Below are positions 61,371 to 64,000 of a DNA stretch of 64,000 nt, in pieces. The notes beneath the pieces are model-generated. The model saw only the letters and a list, made by a program, of their open reading frames with translations. It was not told the origin of the DNA and made no database searches. The stretch's first letter is position 1; every line of letters begins with the position of its first letter. The DNA is taken from positions 207,164-271,163 of the forward strand of contig NZ_PIQH01000004.1 in NCBI RefSeq assembly GCF_003987475.1, written 5' to 3'. A program made the translations under genes and the position numbers. This DNA is from Idiomarina tyrosinivorans. GTDB taxonomy: Bacteria; Pseudomonadota; Gammaproteobacteria; Enterobacterales; Alteromonadaceae.

Positions 61371-62582
61371 ATGGCCAATAAAAACAATAATCATAATTCA
61401 CAATGGCAAGCAGCGACTCAAGTCATTCACGCGGGCGCCGTTCACGATGACCCGCACGGCGCCTTAGTGTCGCCACTGTACCAAACCTCTACTTTTACTT
61501 TTGATTCTTCTGCGCAGGGCTCAGCGCGATTTGCGGGTGAAGCTGACGGCTATATCTACAGTCGCTTAGGGAATCCGACAGTGACCGAGCTAGAGCGTCG
61601 GGTTGCCGCGCTCGAAGGGTTGCCTGCGGCTGCCGCAACAGCAACCGGTATGGGGGCTGTTTCTGCTGCCATGCTGGCATTTTTGCGCCACGGTGACCAT
61701 GTGGTAATTTCCGAAGCAATCTACGGCTGCAGTTTTGCGCTATTCTCTGAACTGTTTACCCGTTTTGGCATTAGCGTCGATTTTGTCGATATGACCGACG
61801 CCAATAACGTTGCGCAGGCGGTCAAGGAAAATACCAAGCTGGTGTTCTTAGAGACACCGGCCAACCCCCATTTAAAAGTGGTCGATATTGCCGCGGTGAA
61901 AAAAGCCATTGCGGGCCGTGATATTCGGATGGTGGTCGACAATACGTTTTTGACGCCGCTATACCAGCAGCCGGCGCTGTTTGGTGCCGATATTGTGATT
62001 CACAGTGCGACCAAATATTTGAATGGTCACGGTGATGTGGTTGCCGGCGTTATTTGTGGTAGCGAAGACGATATCGCGTTAATCAAATCAACCACGTTAA
62101 AAGATATGGGCGCCACCATGAGCCCACACGATGCCTGGTTAATTTTACGGGGCTTAAAGACCCTTGATGTGCGGATGCAACGGCATTGTGAGAACGCGTT
62201 ATTTGTCGCCGATTTTTTGCGTAATCACGACAGTGTAGAGCGCTTGTTCTTCCCTGGGTGCAGTGACCATGCCGGGCAGAAACTGATGCAGGGCGACAAT
62301 CCGCAAATGCGTTCGGCTGGCGCCGTCATCGGCTTTGAACTCAAAGGCGATGAAGCCACCGCAAGGGCATTTCTCGATAAGCTACAATTAATCACCTTAG
62401 CGGTGAGTTTGGGCGATGCCGAGACCTTAATTCAGCATCCGGCGTCGATGACGCATTCTCCGTACACGCCAGAGGCAAGAGCGAAAGCAGGAATTTCGGA
62501 TACGCTGGTACGGATTTCCGTCGGACTGGAAGCTGCAGATGACATTATTGATGATCTGCAGCAGGCGTTAGCAGGAAAGTAG
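61371..62582 (+). CDS. mdeA: Methionine gamma-lyase
   Basis: A 403-residue PLP enzyme that splits methionine to methanethiol, ammonia and 2-oxobutyrate. The PLP Lys215 is in HSATKYLNGHGD. The active-site IYGCSF keeps Tyr118 and Cys120, the Cys that marks methionine gamma-lyase and is absent from most cystathionine lyases. SLGDAETLIQHPASMTHS is the C-terminal signature. No promoter was clear in the 113-base gap upstream. Cystathionine gamma-lyase remains an alternative. Confidence 0.85.
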   Translation: MANKNNNHNSQWQAATQVIHAGAVHDDPHGALVSPLYQTSTFTFDSSAQGSARFAGEADGYIYSRLGNPTVTELERRVAALEGLPAAAATATGMGAVSAAMLAFLRHGDHVVISEAIYGCSFALFSELFTRFGISVDFVDMTDANNVAQAVKENTKLVFLETPANPHLKVVDIAAVKKAIAGRDIRMVVDNTFLTPLYQQPALFGADIVIHSATKYLNGHGDVVAGVICGSEDDIALIKSTTLKDMGATMSPHDAWLILRGLKTLDVRMQRHCENALFVADFLRNHDSVERLFFPGCSDHAGQKLMQGDNPQMRSAGAVIGFELKGDEATARAFLDKLQLITLAVSLGDAETLIQHPASMTHSPYTPEARAKAGISDTLVRISVGLEAADDIIDDLQQALAGK

Positions 62583-62667
62583 AAGCAAAATTTGGTAACC
62601 TGAATAAATATTGAACGAATAATAACAATAATTTTCTAACAACAAGAGGAAGCAACAGGGCAACTTT

Positions 62668-63462
62668 ATGGGTAAACAAAGTAAATATGTCTCAAAGCAG
62701 CCGGATGCCGACGGCATCATTCATTGGAGCGACGAGGAAAACCAAGTATGGCACGACCTTGTTGAACGGCAGTTAGCGTGTATTCCAGGGAAGGCGTGTG
62801 ATGAGTACATGAAAGGACTTGAGTTACTCGACTTACCGCGTGACCGGATTCCACAGTTACACGAGCTAAACGAAGTGTTAGAGCGTGAAACGGGGTGGCA
62901 AGTTGCGGCGGTGCCCGCACTCATTCCATTTGATGAGTTTTTCCGCCTGTTAGCGAATAAGCAGTTTCCGGTAGCAACCTTTATCCGTACGCGGGAAGAA
63001 TTTGATTACCTGCAAGAGCCGGATATCTTTCACGAAATATTTGGCCATTGCCCACTATTGACCAACCCGGCGTTTGCCCACTTTACTCACCAGTACGGTA
63101 AGTTAGGCTATGCGGCGAGCCCGAAAGAGCGGGTCTACTTGGCGCGCCTATACTGGTTTACGGTTGAGTTTGGGCTGCTGCAAACCGAGCAAGGTACGCG
63201 CATTTATGGCGGTGGCATTTTGTCTTCACCGGCGGAAACCGAGTACGCGGTGAACAGCGACAAGCCAGAGCGCCATCCTTTAAAAGCGTTGGATGCGCTG
63301 CGCACCCCTTACCGGATTGATATTATTCAGCCTGTCTACTACACCATTCACAGTGTAGATGAGCTATTCGAAATTGCCGACATGGATATCATGGCGCTGG
63401 TTCGTGAAGCCATGGAACTCGGGTTGTTTGAGCCGAAGTTCCCGCCTAAAGACGCGGCATAA
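62668..63462 (+). CDS. phhA: Phenylalanine 4-monooxygenase
   Basis: A 264-residue pterin- and iron-dependent hydroxylase that converts phenylalanine to tyrosine. The iron ligands His122, His127 (FHEIFGHCP) and Glu167 (WFTVEFGLL) are present. It lacks the regulatory ACT domain of animal enzymes, as usual in bacteria. It precedes phhB by 33 bases; the pair is an operon. Confidence 0.97.
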   Translation: MGKQSKYVSKQPDADGIIHWSDEENQVWHDLVERQLACIPGKACDEYMKGLELLDLPRDRIPQLHELNEVLERETGWQVAAVPALIPFDEFFRLLANKQFPVATFIRTREEFDYLQEPDIFHEIFGHCPLLTNPAFAHFTHQYGKLGYAASPKERVYLARLYWFTVEFGLLQTEQGTRIYGGGILSSPAETEYAVNSDKPERHPLKALDALRTPYRIDIIQPVYYTIHSVDELFEIADMDIMALVREAMELGLFEPKFPPKDAA

Positions 63463-63495
63463 CGTATTTATTGAACATAACGAGGAGTAAATCGA

Positions 63496-63837
63496 ATGTC
63501 TGATTTAGACAGCATGAAGTGTGAAGCTTGCCACGCCGACGCACCAAAGGTTAGCGACGACGAGTTAGCGTCACTACTGCGGGAAATCCCAGATTGGACA
63601 CCTGTCACCAAAGATGGGGTGATGATGCTACAACGTGAGTACACCTTTAAAAACTTCAAACAAGCGCTGGCGTTCACCAACCGTGTGGGTGAAATTGCTG
63701 AACAAGAAAAGCACCACCCTGAATTGATTACCGAATGGGGTAAAGTGACAGTGACTTGGTGGACGCACGCTATCAATGGCCTGCACAAGAACGATTTTAT
63801 TATGGCCGCGAAAACCGACACGGTGTTAGACGCCTAA
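63496..63837 (+). CDS. phhB: Pterin-4-alpha-carbinolamine dehydratase
   Basis: A 113-residue enzyme that recycles the pterin cofactor of PhhA. The motif EKHHPELI with His73 and His74, and the later His91 in [13 protein letters not shown], form the active site. Length matches the family. ATG 63496 is behind GAGGAG. Two terminators follow. Confidence 0.97.
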   Translation: MSDLDSMKCEACHADAPKVSDDELASLLREIPDWTPVTKDGVMMLQREYTFKNFKQALAFTNRVGEIAEQEKHHPELITEWGKVTVTWWTHAINGLHKNDFIMAAKTDTVLDA

Positions 63838-63854
63838 CTCGCGACTCGCCAACG

Positions 63855-63928
63855 AAAAGCCCGCTATAGCAGCGCAATGCTGTTCACTTAAGCGGAGCAG
63901 CATTGCGATTCACCGGATAGCGGGTTTT
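63855..63928 (+). terminator. Nested-stem terminator after phhB
   Basis: An outer stem CCCGCTAT / ATAGCGGG (63860 and 63917) encloses an inner stem CGCAATGCTG / CAGCATTGCG (63873 and 63898), followed by TTTT. A two-stem structure is unusual but the T-run after the outer arm fits termination. Confidence 0.8.
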
Positions 63929-63937
63929 GGATAGTTT

Positions 63938-63976
63938 AACCGACCTTGGTCTTGATGGCCTCGGTCGGTTTTCTTT
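63938..63976 (+). terminator. Second terminator downstream of phhB
   Basis: AACCGACC at 63938 pairs with GGTCGGTT at 63963, followed by TTCTTT. It is in tandem with the nested terminator 10 bases upstream; it may end phhB readthrough. Confidence 0.75.
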
Positions 63977-64000
63977 GAATAACATACCTAGGCTTCCTCT

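Overview
The window is a dense, almost intergenic-free chromosomal segment of a gammaproteobacterium. Gene order and protein character (xerD-dsbC-recJ-prfB-lysS; nadB/rpoE-rseABC-lepA-lepB-rnc-era-recO-pdxJ-acpS; rlmD-relA-mazG-pyrG-eno-ftsB-ispDF-truD-surE-pcm-yqaA-nlpD-rpoS; mutS; pncC-recA; sapABCDF-pspF/pspABC-ycjXF) fit the marine Alteromonadales. The phenylalanine hydroxylase pair and methionine gamma-lyase suggest a life based on amino-acid catabolism, as in Idiomarina and relatives; this placement is inference. No tRNA, rRNA, CRISPR array, prophage or insertion sequence was seen, and no stretch of 300 bases lacks a gene.

Layout. 1-5.6 kb: a glutathionyl-hydroquinone reductase and a pirin, a TPR response regulator on the minus strand, a GNAT acetyltransferase overlapping a quinone oxidoreductase, and an unrecognised protein. 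5.6-11.8 kb: xerD, dsbC, recJ, prfB (whole gene with its programmed +1 frameshift) and lysS. 11.9-16.1 kb: ogt, slyD, ygfZ diverging from sdhE plus a shortened ygfX-like gene, and nadB. 16.2-25.1 kb: the sigma-E operon behind a sigma-E-type promoter, then lepA-lepB-rnc-era-recO-pdxJ-acpS, tightly packed. 25.1-39.7 kb: rRNA methylation, stringent response, nucleotide cleanup, CTP synthesis and enolase, then cell division (ftsB), isoprenoid synthesis (ispD, ispF), truD, surE, pcm, yqaA, nlpD and rpoS. 39.7-44.1 kb: mutS facing rpoS, then pncC and recA, the latter with two abutting LexA boxes.

44.1-49.3 kb is the least standard part: a dGTPase-like HD protein, a DUF1761 membrane protein, an LRAT-like papain-fold protein overlapping a Ser/Thr phosphatase that has no ordinary start codon near its domain, and an EAL-HDOD protein diverging from an RssA-like patatin. 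49.4-61.3 kb: putP and sapFDCBA with pspF on the minus strand, diverging from pspABC-ycjX-ycjF; the two arms flank a sigma-54-type promoter. 61.4-63.8 kb: methionine gamma-lyase, then phhA-phhB closed by two tandem terminators.

Most of the window is conserved core genome. The points that most merit a second look are a 23-codon upstream ORF with a near-ideal Shine-Dalgarno overlapping the rpoS start, the double LexA operator of recA, the LRAT/phosphatase overlap, the missing standard start of nlpD, the truncated ygfX, and two proteins not recognised from sequence. I did not find convincing evidence of a wholly new multi-gene system.
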